NCBI GenBank assembly: GCA_011390955.1
Contig: JAABRM010000029.1
Coordinates: 1-64,000, forward strand
Direction: 5' to 3'
DNA length: 64,000 nucleotides
From: Oscillatoriales cyanobacterium
Lineage (GTDB): Bacteria > Cyanobacteriota > Cyanobacteriia > Cyanobacteriales > Laspinemataceae
In this document: positions 15,844-26,269 of the stretch, piece by piece
How the letters are laid out: the number at the start of each line of letters is the position of its first letter
Numbering within the stretch: position 1 is the stretch's first letter
The notes under the pieces: generated by a model
Told to the model about the DNA's origin: nothing
What the model saw: only the letters and a program-made list of their open reading frames with translations
Database searches by the model: none
Translations under genes and position numbers: made by a program

Positions 15844-18432
15844 ATGACCTTTTCTAATGCTGGTAGTGTTTTAGCTAGGCTGACGCAGGTGAATCAAACC
15901 GGCGTCCTGGCTAATTTAGTCAAAAAACTGCCAGTGGGAGAATTTGTCTGTCTGCTGGATTTTATTACCGCAGAATTTCAGCAATATCTCAGAGCACTGG
16001 ATCTGATTGAAAATGAATCCCTAGAAAGTATTCTGGAGCAAATTTTAGATGCGTTAACTCTAAAAATTGGCCAAATCCTGAAAGCGGAAAAAACGACAAT
16101 TTTCTTGGTAGATGACCAAAGACGAAAACTCTGGTCAAAGATTACCGATAATCAAACCGGGCAAACTATAGAAATTAGTAAGCCGATGAATATTGGCATC
16201 TTGGGTTATGTGGCCAAAACTGGCAAAGGTGTCAATATTACTGATGCTTACAATCATCCTTTATTTAACGCCGAAGTCGATGAACCCCTAGGAACTAAGG
16301 CGGAAAATTTGCTATGTATGCCAATTTTTAGCCGTAAAGATGAGACGAATGCTTTGGCAGTAGTACAACTTTTAAACAGAACCGATCGCCTGCCCTTTGA
16401 TGAGCATGATGAGGAGCAATTTCGGGAATTTGCTCAGGCGATCGGGATTATTCTCGATAGTTGCCAATCTTTTTACATGGCAGCGAGAAATCAAAGGGGA
16501 GTAAATGCCCTGGTGAAAGCCACCACAACCTTGGGGCAAAGTCTAGATTTAGAAACCACTTTACGAGCGGTAATGGATCAAGCCAAAGATTTAATGCAAG
16601 CCGATCGCAGCACCTTATTTTTACTCAGTAAAGAAACCAATGAACTCTGGACAAAAGTAGCCAAAGCCGATGGTAAAACCATGATGGAAATCCGCATTCC
16701 TGCCGATAAAGGCATTGCTGGATATGTAGCATCTACCGGCCAAACTTTGAATATTCCCAATGCTTATCAAGACCCGCGTTTCGATCCGAGTACCGATGAA
16801 CGTACTGGATATAAAACCCGGAATATTCTTTGTATGGCGGTCTTTAATGCCCAAGGCAATTTGATTGGGGTAACTCAACTAATTAATAAGATTAAAGGCA
16901 ATTTTACCACTGCCGATGAAGCGTTTCTAAGAGCCTTTAATGCTCAAGCAGGCATGGCATTAGAAAATGCTCAGTTATTTGAAAGTGTCATGGTAGAAAA
17001 GCAGTATCAAAAGGATATTTTAGAAAGTCTTTCTGATGCGGTGGTTTCTACGGATATGCTGGGAAGAATCGTGACGATTAATGAAGCCGCGATCGCCTTA
17101 TTAGGTTGTCCGACTAAGGGCGATCGGGGAAAAGAACAGTTACTAATTTGGCAGCACAAATTAATCGGGCGCTTACTGTGGGAAGTAGTACCCATTGAAA
17201 ACTTACAGTGGCGTTTAGAAGATAGCTTAAAAAATGCCGCCAAACATTATGTCCCAGAGCAAAGTTTAACCGTGGGTTTGTATATAGAACCACAACTAAA
17301 CGGAGGTAATGAAATTGGTGATATTGAAAATTTTAGTTTAGCCATAAGCGTTCGCGAAGCGTCTCGGAACGAGAATCGCACAAATCCTGAACTTTATCTC
17401 CTCTGGAATGAATCCTCAGAATTCGTACATCAACCCAGAATTGATGCCAGTCAAATTGAAAAAATCGAACGCAGTATTAATCTAACCGTTAACCCGTTAA
17501 CCAACCCGGAAGGGGGAGTGCGCGGGGGTTTAGTGGTACTAGAAGATATCAGTCAAGAAAAAAGAATGAAAACCACCATGTATCGTTACATGACCCCTGG
17601 AGTTGCCGAAAGAGTAATGGCTTTGGGGGAAGATGCTTTGATGGTCGGGGAACGCAAAGAAGTGACTATTTTATTTTCCGATATTCGCGGTTATACCACC
17701 CTGACGGAAAACTTTGAAGCCTGTCAAGTGGTTTCTTTATTAAACCAATATTTTGAAACAATGGTCGAGGCGGTATTTAATTATGATGGCACCTTAGATA
17801 AATTTATTGGTGATGCTTTAATGGCGGTATTTGGGGCACCTTTACCGATTCAAGATCATGCCTGGAAAGCGGTGCAGTCTGCCTTAGATATGCGATCGCG
17901 CCTGAAGGAATTTAACGATCGCCAAACCGAGCATAAAATTGCCATTGGCATTGGCATTAGTTCCGGGGAAGTAGTTTCGGGAAATATTGGCTCCCAAAAA
18001 CGCATGGACTATACAGTAATTGGCGATGGAGTCAACCTAAGTTCTCGCTTAGAAAGCATCACCAAACAATACCATTGTGATATTATTTTAAGTGAATTCA
18101 CTTATCAATTATGCCGCGATCGCATTAGAGTCAGGGAATTAGATAAAATTCGGGTAAAAGGCAAAAAACAAGCGGTCAGCATCTATGAACTAATCGGATT
18201 AGCCAGCCATCCTTTAGCGCCAGAAATGACAGAATTTCTGGAACTTTATGCCCAGGGACGTACTGCCTATATGAATCGCGATTTTCAGCAAGCCTTAGAA
18301 CTATTCCAAAAAGCTCAAGGATTGCAAGAACAAGACCGAGCGGTAAGCTTACATATTCAGCGATCGCTCAATTACATTCAATTACCCCCGCCGGATTCTT
18401 GGGATGGAGTACATACCATGACAACTAAATAA
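15844..18432 (+). CDS. Adenylate/guanylate cyclase with two GAF domains and a PAS-like region
   Basis: This 862-residue signalling enzyme probably makes cAMP (or cGMP) in response to a small ligand. Two GAF domains lie near 55-205 and 220-385; neither has the Cys of a bilin site at the usual place. A PAS-like segment follows from about 395 (LESLSDAVVSTDMLGRIVTI). The class III catalytic domain spans about 600-790 with metal-binding Asp613 (FSDIRGYT) and Asp657 (KFIGDALMAVFG). A tail resembling a tetratricopeptide unit closes the protein. The PAS region contains about twelve residues (VREASRNENRT) encoded by a palindromic repeat at 17345-17380 and probably foreign to the ancestor. Cyclases of this layout are common in filamentous cyanobacteria. 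Confidence 0.93.
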   Translation: MTFSNAGSVLARLTQVNQTGVLANLVKKLPVGEFVCLLDFITAEFQQYLRALDLIENESLESILEQILDALTLKIGQILKAEKTTIFLVDDQRRKLWSKITDNQTGQTIEISKPMNIGILGYVAKTGKGVNITDAYNHPLFNAEVDEPLGTKAENLLCMPIFSRKDETNALAVVQLLNRTDRLPFDEHDEEQFREFAQAIGIILDSCQSFYMAARNQRGVNALVKATTTLGQSLDLETTLRAVMDQAKDLMQADRSTLFLLSKETNELWTKVAKADGKTMMEIRIPADKGIAGYVASTGQTLNIPNAYQDPRFDPSTDERTGYKTRNILCMAVFNAQGNLIGVTQLINKIKGNFTTADEAFLRAFNAQAGMALENAQLFESVMVEKQYQKDILESLSDAVVSTDMLGRIVTINEAAIALLGCPTKGDRGKEQLLIWQHKLIGRLLWEVVPIENLQWRLEDSLKNAAKHYVPEQSLTVGLYIEPQLNGGNEIGDIENFSLAISVREASRNENRTNPELYLLWNESSEFVHQPRIDASQIEKIERSINLTVNPLTNPEGGVRGGLVVLEDISQEKRMKTTMYRYMTPGVAERVMALGEDALMVGERKEVTILFSDIRGYTTLTENFEACQVVSLLNQYFETMVEAVFNYDGTLDKFIGDALMAVFGAPLPIQDHAWKAVQSALDMRSRLKEFNDRQTEHKIAIGIGISSGEVVSGNIGSQKRMDYTVIGDGVNLSSRLESITKQYHCDIILSEFTYQLCRDRIRVRELDKIRVKGKKQAVSIYELIGLASHPLAPEMTEFLELYAQGRTAYMNRDFQQALELFQKAQGLQEQDRAVSLHIQRSLNYIQLPPPDSWDGVHTMTTK
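17345..17380. repeat. Palindromic repeat inserted in-frame in the cyclase gene
   Basis: The sequence GCGTTCGCGAAGCGTCTCGG and its continuation to AATCGC belongs to the type of short palindrome often dispersed in cyanobacterial genomes. It codes for VREASRNENR inside the PAS region and keeps the frame. Confidence 0.65.
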
Positions 18433-18683
18433 TCATAAATTAATCATAAATTGTGCTAAAAATCAAGATATTTAATCAAATTTTATTAATGACAAACCGA
18501 GGAGCGACTAAATTCCCAGATATATGCCCAGATATATGCCCAGATATATGCGGTGACGCTTTTAACTAAGCAAAATTCAAGAACTCATGGCAAAAAAAAT
18601 TCAGAACCGATCAAAATTTGCCCTGGTTATGGCAGAATACAGGCGAGATCCATTATTTAGGGACAAAAACCTAACCTTGTCTT

Positions 18684-19418
18684 ATGGCAGATATGCAAAA
18701 ACTTTACGAAGGTAAAGCCAAAATTATTTATTCTACCGAAGATCCAGAAATTTTGCTGACACACTTTAAAGATGATGCCACCGCATTTAATGCCCTGAAA
18801 CGTGGCACCATCATCGGCAAAGGTGAAATCAACTGTCGAATGAGCACCGAACTGTTTCAACTGCTGGAAGCGAAAGGCATTCCCACCCACTGGATTGACC
18901 AACCCGCCCCGAACCTTATGCGGGTGCGACGGGTGAAAATTGTCCCCGTGGAAGTGGTAGTGCGGAACATTGCTGCTGGTAGCCTTTGCAAGCAAACGGG
19001 TTTGCCCTTGGGTACGGTCTTGAAACATCCTTTGGTGGAATTCTTCTATAAGAATGATGAATTAGGAGATCCCCTGTTAACCCGCGATCGCCTTCTATTA
19101 TTAGAACTGGCAACACCAGAAGAACTCGATCGACTCAAAGCAATGACTTTACAAATCAATGAAATCCTCACAGAGTTTTTCCACCAGTGTGGCATTACCC
19201 TAGTGGATTTCAAACTTGAATTTGGGATAGATGTCAACGGCAAACTGTTGCTGGCTGATGAAATCAGTCCCGATACTTGCCGACTGTGGGATGAAGCGGA
19301 AACGGATCAAACCAAACGAATTATGGATAAAGACCGATTTCGCCAAGATTTAGGCCAAGTAGAATCGGCTTATCAAAAAGTGTTAGAACGAGTTTTAAAC
19401 AGTAAAACTCAAGGGTGA
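18684..19418 (+). CDS. purC: Phosphoribosylaminoimidazole-succinocarboxamide synthase (SAICAR synthetase)
   Basis: PurC joins aspartate to CAIR with ATP in the eighth step of purine synthesis. The 244-residue protein is full length. Signature blocks are KLYEGKAKIIY at the N-terminus, KGEINCRMSTELF, VRRVKIVPVEVVVRNIAAGS and DEISPDTCRLWD. Upstream are three GATATATGCCCA-type direct repeats (about 18520-18552). It heads the cluster purC-bamA-lpxC-fabZ-lpxA-lpxB, a conserved cyanobacterial order, though a 133-bp gap with TTAATTTTAGC repeats separates it from bamA. Confidence 0.97.
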   Translation: MADMQKLYEGKAKIIYSTEDPEILLTHFKDDATAFNALKRGTIIGKGEINCRMSTELFQLLEAKGIPTHWIDQPAPNLMRVRRVKIVPVEVVVRNIAAGSLCKQTGLPLGTVLKHPLVEFFYKNDELGDPLLTRDRLLLLELATPEELDRLKAMTLQINEILTEFFHQCGITLVDFKLEFGIDVNGKLLLADEISPDTCRLWDEAETDQTKRIMDKDRFRQDLGQVESAYQKVLERVLNSKTQG

Positions 19419-19499
19419 AAACGTCAAATTTTATCCGGAAAACTTAAACAAAAAACGAAATAGGTGAATCACCTAAAATCATTTTTTAGTTGTTGCTTT

Positions 19500-19547
19500 T
19501 CGGGCAAAAAATGCTTAATTTTAGCTTAATTTTAGCTTAATTTTACA
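19500..19547. repeat. 11-bp direct repeats upstream of bamA
   Basis: Three head-to-tail copies of TTAATTTTAGC (about 19516-19543) lie directly ahead of the bamA start, so copy number would change leader length. The same unit occurs upstream of the Rpn genes. Confidence 0.65.
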
Positions 19548-19551
19548 TGGT

Positions 19552-21906
19552 GTGAAGGTGTCGGAAAATAAAACAATGCGCTTATCTACGCTGTTGGGAG
19601 CCGTATTCACTGCCTCAACAATTTTGAGTGTTGCTACCCCCAGCAAGGGTGAAACCTCCAACCCAACCGTTAATTATGTCTCAATCCCTGAAAATTCCCC
19701 AGGGATGAATCATTTACCGTCTGTGGCAGAAACCGATCGCAGTACGGCCATTTTGGCATTACGAACCGCTTTGACAGAGAACAGCAGCCTCGCGCCCTCG
19801 CGGAAGGAAAGAGGAAAGAAGAAAGAGGAAGGAGAAGCCCTCTCCTCTCTTCTCGACTCCTCTGCCCCTGGCGATGAGTGGTTGGCTCAAGCATCGGATC
19901 CCCAGACCACTCCTGAGAGCGATCGGTCTACAACCCCCGCAGGGGAAACCCCCGCACCGGCAACCCCCGCAGCGGAAACCCCAGCCGGGGAAACTCCAGC
20001 CGGGGAAACTCCAGCCGGGGAAACTCCAGCCGGGGAAACTCCAGCCGGGGAAACTCCAGCCGGGGAAACTCCACAAGCGGAACCATTCTCTCCCGCGATC
20101 CCCCCCACCTCTGCCCCCCAGCCTCTGCCCACGCCACTATCTCCCGCGAATCAGCCGGATGTATTGGTGGCAGAGGTGGCGGTGAGTGGGGTATCTGGAG
20201 AACTCGAAGATGAGATTTATCGGGTAATTTCTTTAAGACCGGGACGCACCACCACGCGATCGCAACTCCAAGAAGACATTAATGCGATTTTTGCCACGGG
20301 GTACTTCTCCAAAGTGCGAGCGGAGCCCGAAGACACCCCTCTCGGTGTCCGAGTCACCTTTGTAGTAGAAGCCAACCCCGTGCTGACGAGGGTAGAAGTA
20401 ACCGGCAATAGCGTACTGCCCCAGAGTGAAATATCCGCCGCATTTGAAAATCAGTACGGCAAAATCATTAACTTTCGGGACTTACAACAGGGGATCCAAA
20501 GGTTAAATAATTGGTATCAACAAAATGGCTACATTTTGGCCCAAACGATCGATGCCCCGGAAGTCAGTCCTGATGGCTTGGTGACATTAGAAGTAGCCGA
20601 AGGAACCATTGAAAGTATCGAGATTCGGTTCTTGAATAAAGACGGCGAGGCCGTCGATGAAAATGGTGAACCAATTAAAGGTCGCACCAAAGAATACATC
20701 ATCACCAGAGAACTCGGACTGGAATCCGGCGGGGTGTTTAACCGATCGCTCGTAGAAAGAGACTTGCAGCGGGTCTTTGGTTTAGGCATCTTCGAGGACG
20801 TACAACTATCTTTGAATCCCGGTACAGACCCCCGTAAGGTAGTCGTGGTCGTGAATGTAATTGAAAAAAACACCGGATCGATCGCCGCTGGTGCCGGGGT
20901 CAGTTCTGCCAGCGGTTTATTTGGCACCGTCAGCTATCAAGAACAAAATATGTTTGGCCGCAACCAAAAATTTGGCGCGGAAGTCCAAATCGGCGAGCGA
21001 GCCCTGTTGTACGATATCAGCTTTACGGATCCTTGGATTGCGGGCACCCAAAATCTGTCTTACACCGTCAACGCTTTCCGGCGTCGTTCCATTTCTTTAA
21101 TTTTCGATGGCGGGGAAAACGAAGTCACCCTGGAAAATGGCGATCGCCCCAGATTACTAAGACTCGGCGGTGGCGTCAGCTTTTTCCGTCCGTTAGCTCG
21201 CAACTGGCGGGGTTCTCTGGGATTGCAATATCAACGAATCAGTGTTAGAGACGGGGATGGGGATATTACCCCCCGCGACGAACTGGGCAACCTACTCAGC
21301 TTTAACGAAGACGGGCAAGATGACCTGGTCACCTTTGATTTGGGAGCGGTTTATGATGGCCGCAATAGCGCCCAACAACCGACCCGAGGTTCGGTCTTGC
21401 GTCTGAGTAGCGAGCAATCAATTCCCGTAGGCAGCGGCAGTATTTTCTTAAATCGCCTGCGAGGTAGCGTCAGTCATTATGTCCCCGTCAATTTAATTCG
21501 TTTCTCCCAAGGCCCACAAACCTTTGCGGTGAATTTCCAAGCGGGAACGGTAATTGGGGACTTACCCCCATATGAAGCCTTTTCTCTCGGCGGCAGCAGT
21601 ACCGTGCGCGGATACGGGGAAGGCGAACTAGGTACTGGTCGGAGTTACGTTCAAGCCACCGCTGAATATCGTTTTCCGGTTTATTCATTAATCGGCGGAG
21701 CGTTATTTTTTGATGTGGGTTCTGACTTGGGTACTGGCGGTGAAGTGGACGGAGACCCCGCCGGAGTCCGGGGTAAGCCCGGTGAAGGGTTTGGCTATGG
21801 TCTGGGAATTCGCGTCCAGTCTCCCCTAGGGGCGATTAGAGTTGATTATGGTTTCAACGATGAGGGTGATAGTCGTTTCCACTTTGGCATTGGAGAGAAG
21901 TTCTAA
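19552..21906 (+). CDS. bamA: Outer-membrane protein assembly factor BamA/Omp85
   Basis: Cyanobacterial Omp85 inserts beta-barrel proteins into the outer membrane and is the relative of chloroplast Toc75. The 784-residue reading has GTG at 19552; the ATG at 19576 ([17 protein letters not shown]) starts a clear signal peptide and is an equally good start. A low-complexity linker at about 130-200 holds six PAGET repeats from a 15-bp minisatellite. POTRA domains occupy about 205-445 ([20 protein letters not shown], then [14 protein letters not shown]). The C-terminal 16-strand barrel follows, with the conserved [15 protein letters not shown] loop motif and a terminal Phe. The stop overlaps lpxC by one base, so the two are coupled. 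Confidence 0.95.
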   Translation: MKVSENKTMRLSTLLGAVFTASTILSVATPSKGETSNPTVNYVSIPENSPGMNHLPSVAETDRSTAILALRTALTENSSLAPSRKERGKKKEEGEALSSLLDSSAPGDEWLAQASDPQTTPESDRSTTPAGETPAPATPAAETPAGETPAGETPAGETPAGETPAGETPAGETPQAEPFSPAIPPTSAPQPLPTPLSPANQPDVLVAEVAVSGVSGELEDEIYRVISLRPGRTTTRSQLQEDINAIFATGYFSKVRAEPEDTPLGVRVTFVVEANPVLTRVEVTGNSVLPQSEISAAFENQYGKIINFRDLQQGIQRLNNWYQQNGYILAQTIDAPEVSPDGLVTLEVAEGTIESIEIRFLNKDGEAVDENGEPIKGRTKEYIITRELGLESGGVFNRSLVERDLQRVFGLGIFEDVQLSLNPGTDPRKVVVVVNVIEKNTGSIAAGAGVSSASGLFGTVSYQEQNMFGRNQKFGAEVQIGERALLYDISFTDPWIAGTQNLSYTVNAFRRRSISLIFDGGENEVTLENGDRPRLLRLGGGVSFFRPLARNWRGSLGLQYQRISVRDGDGDITPRDELGNLLSFNEDGQDDLVTFDLGAVYDGRNSAQQPTRGSVLRLSSEQSIPVGSGSIFLNRLRGSVSHYVPVNLIRFSQGPQTFAVNFQAGTVIGDLPPYEAFSLGGSSTVRGYGEGELGTGRSYVQATAEYRFPVYSLIGGALFFDVGSDLGTGGEVDGDPAGVRGKPGEGFGYGLGIRVQSPLGAIRVDYGFNDEGDSRFHFGIGEKF
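19976..20072 (+). repeat. 15-bp minisatellite in bamA
   Basis: Six near-perfect copies of CCAGCCGGGGAAACT encode PAGET repeats in the linker before the POTRA domains. The unit length keeps the frame whatever the copy number. Confidence 0.9.
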
Positions 21907-22892
21907 TGTATGAATTAAAAAGAGGGAAGAAGTCCGGGCAGGGCGGGAAGGCAATATTCCCCGTTCCCAGATCCTTCCCGTTTTCCGGATTGACTTTGGC
22001 CGCAGGTTTTGAACTGTCTGGGGTGGGTTTACATACGGGGAATTTCACCACGGTCAAAGTGCTGCCCGCCCAGAAATCATCCCTTGCGGAATCCGGGCGT
22101 TACTTTGTCCGGGTTGACTTGCCGGGACAACCGGCGATCGCCACTCATGTAGATGCAGTCCATCAAACCACCCTTTCTACGGAGTTAGCCAGTGGTGAGG
22201 CTAGGGTGAGAACCGTAGAACATCTCCTCGCAGCCCTAGCGGGAATGGGGGTTAGCCACGCCAGAATTGAAATTGATGGCCCGGAAGTGCCGCTGTTAGA
22301 TGGGTCGGCCCTACCTTGGGCGCAAGAAATTCGCCGGGTGGGACTGGTGCCAGCCACTCAGTTCAAAACGCCACAAGACCCAACCAACTCCCTGACCCAG
22401 CCCAAAAAGCTTAATGCTCCAGTGTGGGTGCGCCAAGATGATGCTTTTGTGGTCGCTTTGCCCTCTCGCGAACTGCGCTTTAGTTATGCGATCGATTTTG
22501 ACTTACCGGCGATCGGTCGGCAGTGGTATAGTTGGTCGCCCGTTCCCGTTAGGGTGCCGCAGGCATCTCGCGTCAGGGGGCAGGAAGGATTTGGCGAAAG
22601 TTTTATCGCAGAAATTGCCCCCGCTCGCACTTTTGGGTTAGCCCACCAAATTGACCAACTGCGAGCCGCTGGTTTAATTAAAGGTGGCAGCTTAGAAAAT
22701 GCCTTGGTTTGCGGCCCATCTGGGTGGCGAAATCCGCCCTTGCGGTTTGCAAATGAACCAGTCCGTCATAAAATTCTAGACTTAGTGGGAGATTTGAGCT
22801 TGCTGGGCAGCTTCCCGGTGGCTCATTTTGTGGCCTATAAAGCCAGCCATCACCTACATATCAAACTTACTCGCTTACTTAGTCAAGCTTGA
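21906..22892 (+). CDS. lpxC: UDP-3-O-acyl-N-acetylglucosamine deacetylase
   Basis: LpxC is the zinc deacetylase that commits UDP-acyl-GlcNAc to lipid A synthesis. The 328-residue protein shows SGVGLHTG near the start, the zinc-ligand motif [36 protein letters not shown] and a terminal HHLHIKL. The start at 21906 shares one base with the bamA stop and adds about 30 basic residues before the usual beginning ([11 protein letters not shown]); a later start is possible. Residues about 214-225 ([13 protein letters not shown]) come from an in-frame palindromic repeat and are not part of the family core. Confidence 0.96.
   Translation: MYELKRGKKSGQGGKAIFPVPRSFPFSGLTLAAGFELSGVGLHTGNFTTVKVLPAQKSSLAESGRYFVRVDLPGQPAIATHVDAVHQTTLSTELASGEARVRTVEHLLAALAGMGVSHARIEIDGPEVPLLDGSALPWAQEIRRVGLVPATQFKTPQDPTNSLTQPKKLNAPVWVRQDDAFVVALPSRELRFSYAIDFDLPAIGRQWYSWSPVPVRVPQASRVRGQEGFGESFIAEIAPARTFGLAHQIDQLRAAGLIKGGSLENALVCGPSGWRNPPLRFANEPVRHKILDLVGDLSLLGSFPVAHFVAYKASHHLHIKLTRLLSQA
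22547..22582. repeat. Palindromic repeat inserted in-frame in lpxC
   Basis: GTTAGGGTGCCGCAGGCATC is continued by TCGCGTCAGGGG, resembling dispersed cyanobacterial GGTGCCGCAGGCATC-type repeats. It encodes [11 protein letters not shown] between the core strands of LpxC. Confidence 0.65.
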
Positions 22893-22950
22893 TTTAAGCT
22901 TAATGTAAACAACCATTGAGCAGCAAACCACTGCTCGCTCGACAACGGAT

Positions 22951-23427
22951 ATGGGTGAAAAAAAATTGTCTGAAGATATTGCTAGAGAAACTGTCTGCTT
23001 TAATGTGGAAGAAATCCACAAGTTGCTGCCTCATCGCTATCCTTTTGCCCTAGTGGATCGGATTATTCAATATGTCCCAGGGGAATTGGCGGTGGGGATT
23101 AAAAATGTCACGTTCAATGAACCGCATTTTCAGGGACATTTTCCCGGAAAACCCATTATGCCTGGGGTTTTAATTGTCGAGGCAATGGCTCAAGTGGGGG
23201 GAATTGTTCTGAGTCAACATCCTGAATTACCTCATGGGAAAATTTGGCTATTTGCCGGAATTGATGGAGTGCGCTTTCGCCGTCCGGTGGTGCCGGGAGA
23301 TCGGTTGAAAATGACCACAAAACTGCTGGTGGTAAAGCGCAAACGAGTCGCCAAAATGGAGGCGATCGCTTTCGTTGATGACCATAAAGTTTGCGAAGGA
23401 ACTCTGATGTTTTCTCTGGCAGACTGA
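22951..23427 (+). CDS. fabZ: 3-hydroxyacyl-[acyl-carrier-protein] dehydratase
   Basis: FabZ dehydrates 3-hydroxyacyl-ACP in fatty acid synthesis and competes with LpxA for hydroxyacyl-ACP. The 158-residue hot-dog-fold protein has the catalytic His in [14 protein letters not shown] and the catalytic Glu in [13 protein letters not shown], plus [10 protein letters not shown]. The gap to lpxC is 58 bp. A further 338-bp spacer of repeats separates it from lpxA, although the order lpxC-fabZ-lpxA-lpxB is conserved. Confidence 0.97.
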   Translation: MGEKKLSEDIARETVCFNVEEIHKLLPHRYPFALVDRIIQYVPGELAVGIKNVTFNEPHFQGHFPGKPIMPGVLIVEAMAQVGGIVLSQHPELPHGKIWLFAGIDGVRFRRPVVPGDRLKMTTKLLVVKRKRVAKMEAIAFVDDHKVCEGTLMFSLAD

Positions 23428-23457
23428 CCGCCGCATTTGCCAAAAAAAGCCTAGCAT

Positions 23458-23756
23458 ATTTGTTGTTGGTTGTTGGTTGTTTGTTCTTTGTTGTTGGTTG
23501 TTGGTTGTTTGTTCTTTGTTGTTGGTTGTTTGTTCTTTGTTGGTTGTTGTTGGTTGTTTGTTCTTTGTTCATCAAGCAAAGAATCCCTACCCAAAAAATC
23601 CCTACCCAATACCTCCCCACCCCCCTTCAAAGGGGGGACAGCTAAAGAATCCCTACCTAAAGAATCCCTACCCAACAACAAACAACAAACAACCAACCAA
23701 CAAAGAACAAAGAACAAAGAACCAAGAACAACCAACAACAAAGAACCAATAAGTTA
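23458..23756. repeat. Heptamer repeat foldback between fabZ and lpxA
   Basis: About fifteen heptamers of form TTNTTNG (TTGTTGG, TTGTTTG, TTCTTTG) run from 23458 to 23575. A middle segment with four GAATCCCTACC units follows, together with a perfect CCCCCTT/AAGGGGG hairpin at about 23619-23637. Complementary CAACAA/CAAAGAA heptamers occupy about 23668-23750. The arms can pair over about 80 bp, so a read-through transcript would carry a long hairpin between two operon genes. Confidence 0.85.
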
Positions 23757-23765
23757 ATAATTAAT

Positions 23766-24575
23766 ATGATTCATATAACAGCAATTATTCACCCCGAAGC
23801 CGAACTAGATCCAACAGTAGAAGTTGGCCCGTTTTCTATCATTGGAAAAAACGTAAAAATTGGCAAAAATACCAAAATTTCTAGCCATGTGGTAATTGAT
23901 GGCTATACAGAAATTGGCGAAGAAAATCAAATTTTTTCCGGTGCGGCGATCGGCACCGAACCTCAAGATTTAAAATATAAAGGAGCGGTCAGTTTTACCA
24001 AGATTGGCAATGGTAATACGATTCGCGAATATGTGACAATTAATCGAGCCACCGGAGAGGGAGAAAGCACAACCATTGGCGATCGCAACCTCCTGATGGC
24101 ATACTCCCATGTAGCCCATAATTGCGCGATCGCCAATCATGTAATCATGGCCAATTCGGTGAACATGGCCGGTCATGTTCACATTGAATCACGAGCGGTG
24201 ATTGGTGGAGTAACCGGAATTCATCAATTTGTACATATTGGCGAACTGGCTATGATTGCCGGATGCAGTCGCATTATCAATGATATTCCGCCTTATATGT
24301 TGGTAGAAGGAACGCCATCGCGAGTTCGCGTCCTGAATACCGTCGGCCTGAAACGGGCAGGAATTACCCCAGCAGAAAGTCAATCTTTGAAAAAAGCTTT
24401 TCGGATTTTGTATCGGTCTGGATTGCCTTTAGAAGATGCCTTAGAACAGTTAAAATTACTCCCAGAAAACTCATATTTAACCCATTTATATGAGTTTATG
24501 AAGCAGTCATTAGCAGACGGTAGACGCGGACTGACTCCCGGAAAGTTTGAGAAAAAAATTGAAAGTAGTCAATGA
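23766..24575 (+). CDS. lpxA: UDP-N-acetylglucosamine acyltransferase
   Basis: LpxA adds the first 3-hydroxyacyl chain to UDP-GlcNAc in lipid A synthesis. The 269-residue protein is a left-handed beta-helix built of hexapeptide repeats (for example AIIHPEAELDPTVEVGPFSI). The catalytic His lies in YSHVAHNC and family motif GVTGIHQFVHIGE is present. The helical C-terminus begins near 190 (LKRAGITPAES). Its end overlaps lpxB by four bases (ATGA), so the pair is translationally coupled. Confidence 0.97.
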   Translation: MIHITAIIHPEAELDPTVEVGPFSIIGKNVKIGKNTKISSHVVIDGYTEIGEENQIFSGAAIGTEPQDLKYKGAVSFTKIGNGNTIREYVTINRATGEGESTTIGDRNLLMAYSHVAHNCAIANHVIMANSVNMAGHVHIESRAVIGGVTGIHQFVHIGELAMIAGCSRIINDIPPYMLVEGTPSRVRVLNTVGLKRAGITPAESQSLKKAFRILYRSGLPLEDALEQLKLLPENSYLTHLYEFMKQSLADGRRGLTPGKFEKKIESSQ

Positions 24576-25792
24576 AACCAGAACCAGAAACAGAAGCAAC
24601 CATAAATCAGGAAAATAACCGACCCTGGCGCATCTTTATTGGCACGGGGGAAGTGTCCGGTGATTTGCAAGGGTCTTTACTCATTGAGGCACTGAACCGT
24701 CAAGCAGGGGCAATGGGCAAAACATTAGAAATTTTTGCCCTGGGGGGCGATCGCATGGCCGCAGCGGGGGCAACTATTTGGGCGGATACAACCGCCATTG
24801 GTTCTGTAGGCATTCTGGAATCTTTGCCCTATATTTTGCCCACCTTAAAACTGCAAGCAAAAATCTACCAATATCTGCAACAAAATCCCCCGGATTTAGT
24901 GATTTTGATTGATTATGTCGGGCCAAATTTAAGACTGGGTAATTATCTGCGGCGGCATTTTCCCCAAGTGCCGATTGTTTATTATATTGCCCCCCAAGAA
25001 TGGGTGTGGTCTTTTAATCACAAAAATACCAGCGAAATTGTCAAGATTTGCGATCGCATCATCGCGATTTTTCCCGAAGAAGCTCGTTATTATCAAGCCA
25101 AAGGCGCCCAAGTCACCTGGGTGGGTCATCCCTTAATTGACCTGATGCAAGGGGCAGCCAACCGGGAACAAGCCCGCGCCGCTTTAGGGATTGATGCTTC
25201 CCAGCCGGCGATCGCCTTATTACCCGCTTCGCGACGGCAAGAAATTAAATATTTATTGCCAGTGATATTTGCCGCCGCTAGGGAAATGCAAGCGCATTTA
25301 CCCAACGTGCAATTTGTGATTCCCCTGTCCAACCCAATGTATCGCCAAGATATCGAAAAAGCGATCGCTTTATTTAAATTACCAGCCAAAATATTGACAG
25401 GGGAAAACAATCACCTAGGCATCGCAGCGGCGGATTTGGCTATTACCAAATCCGGCACAGTGAATTTAGAAATTGCCTTGTTAAATGTCCCGCAAGTAGT
25501 GACTTATCGCCTCAACCCGATCAGCGCCTGGATTTTGGCCAAGCTGTTCAAATTCTCCATTCCATTTATGTCCCCGGTAAATTTAGTATTAATGAAATCG
25601 ATTGTGCCGGAGTTACTTCAAGATCGAGTCACACCCGCAAATATTGTCCGTGAATCTCTCCCATTGATGCAAAATACTCCCCAGCGCGAACAACTCCTCC
25701 AGGATTATCAAAAAATGCGTCAAGGTCTGGGAGAAATTGGTGCGTGCGATCGCGCTGCCCAATCCATTTTGGCAATTTTAGCCCAGGTTTAG
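24572..25792 (+). CDS. lpxB: Lipid-A-disaccharide synthase
   Basis: LpxB condenses UDP-2,3-diacylglucosamine and lipid X to the lipid A disaccharide. The 406-residue GT19 enzyme has the N-terminal FIGTGEVSGDLQGSLLIEAL motif, IDYVGPNLRL, YYIAPQEWVW and the C-terminal TKSGTVNLEIAL donor-site motif. A start overlapping the lpxA stop gives the normal length plus a short acidic N-terminal tail. No lpxD or lpxH is visible in the window. Confidence 0.96.
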   Translation: MKPEPETEATINQENNRPWRIFIGTGEVSGDLQGSLLIEALNRQAGAMGKTLEIFALGGDRMAAAGATIWADTTAIGSVGILESLPYILPTLKLQAKIYQYLQQNPPDLVILIDYVGPNLRLGNYLRRHFPQVPIVYYIAPQEWVWSFNHKNTSEIVKICDRIIAIFPEEARYYQAKGAQVTWVGHPLIDLMQGAANREQARAALGIDASQPAIALLPASRRQEIKYLLPVIFAAAREMQAHLPNVQFVIPLSNPMYRQDIEKAIALFKLPAKILTGENNHLGIAAADLAITKSGTVNLEIALLNVPQVVTYRLNPISAWILAKLFKFSIPFMSPVNLVLMKSIVPELLQDRVTPANIVRESLPLMQNTPQREQLLQDYQKMRQGLGEIGACDRAAQSILAILAQV

Positions 25793-26269
25793 CCCAAAAA
25801 AATAGCGGCTAAAAGCTGATTGATAGGGAACTTATGACTGATTCAGGGTTAAATCAGTAAAAATCAAAAATTTCCCGGCGGATGAATGTCAAGTTTTTTA
25901 AACCTTTCTGGCGATCGCTCAAAATTTGCGAAAACCATGTTTCAAGATCAAGACAGTTCTAATTCCCCATATTAAAAGGTTACATAATCAGTCAAAACTG
26001 CTCCTGACTCTGGATGAGTCCCTCAGAAGCTAATCTTATTTGTTATTTGTTATTTGTTATTTGTTGTTTGTTGGTGCTTGTCCTTCGGCTTCGCGATCGG
26101 GCAAAGTGGTAAGCGATCGGTTAGTCACTAACAAACAACTTGCCACCAAATAACAAATAACGAATAACGAATAACGAATAACAAAAAAATAAATGCCCAG
26201 AACCTACACCCAAAAGTAAATCACTGTTATAATCATCTGCGGATGTATGTGTAAACAGATGTAAGTAAA
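25793..26269. repeat. Gap with heptamer repeats and palindrome
   Basis: No gene is seen. TTTGTTA/TTTGTTG heptamers at 26038-26075 face CAAATAA/CGAATAA heptamers at 26144-26185, a foldback around a palindrome-containing centre (CCTTCGGCTTCGCGATCGGG). The rest shows no structure that can be named. Confidence 0.6.

Noticed and set aside
19759-20137. Several Pro/Gly-rich frames over bamA on both strands
   Set aside because: Products of the 15-bp repeat read in other frames; no start signals or domains.
23391-23757. Overlapping cysteine/leucine- or Asn/Thr-rich frames between fabZ and lpxA
   Set aside because: Period-7 repeats cycle through three frames and produce spurious open frames on both strands.
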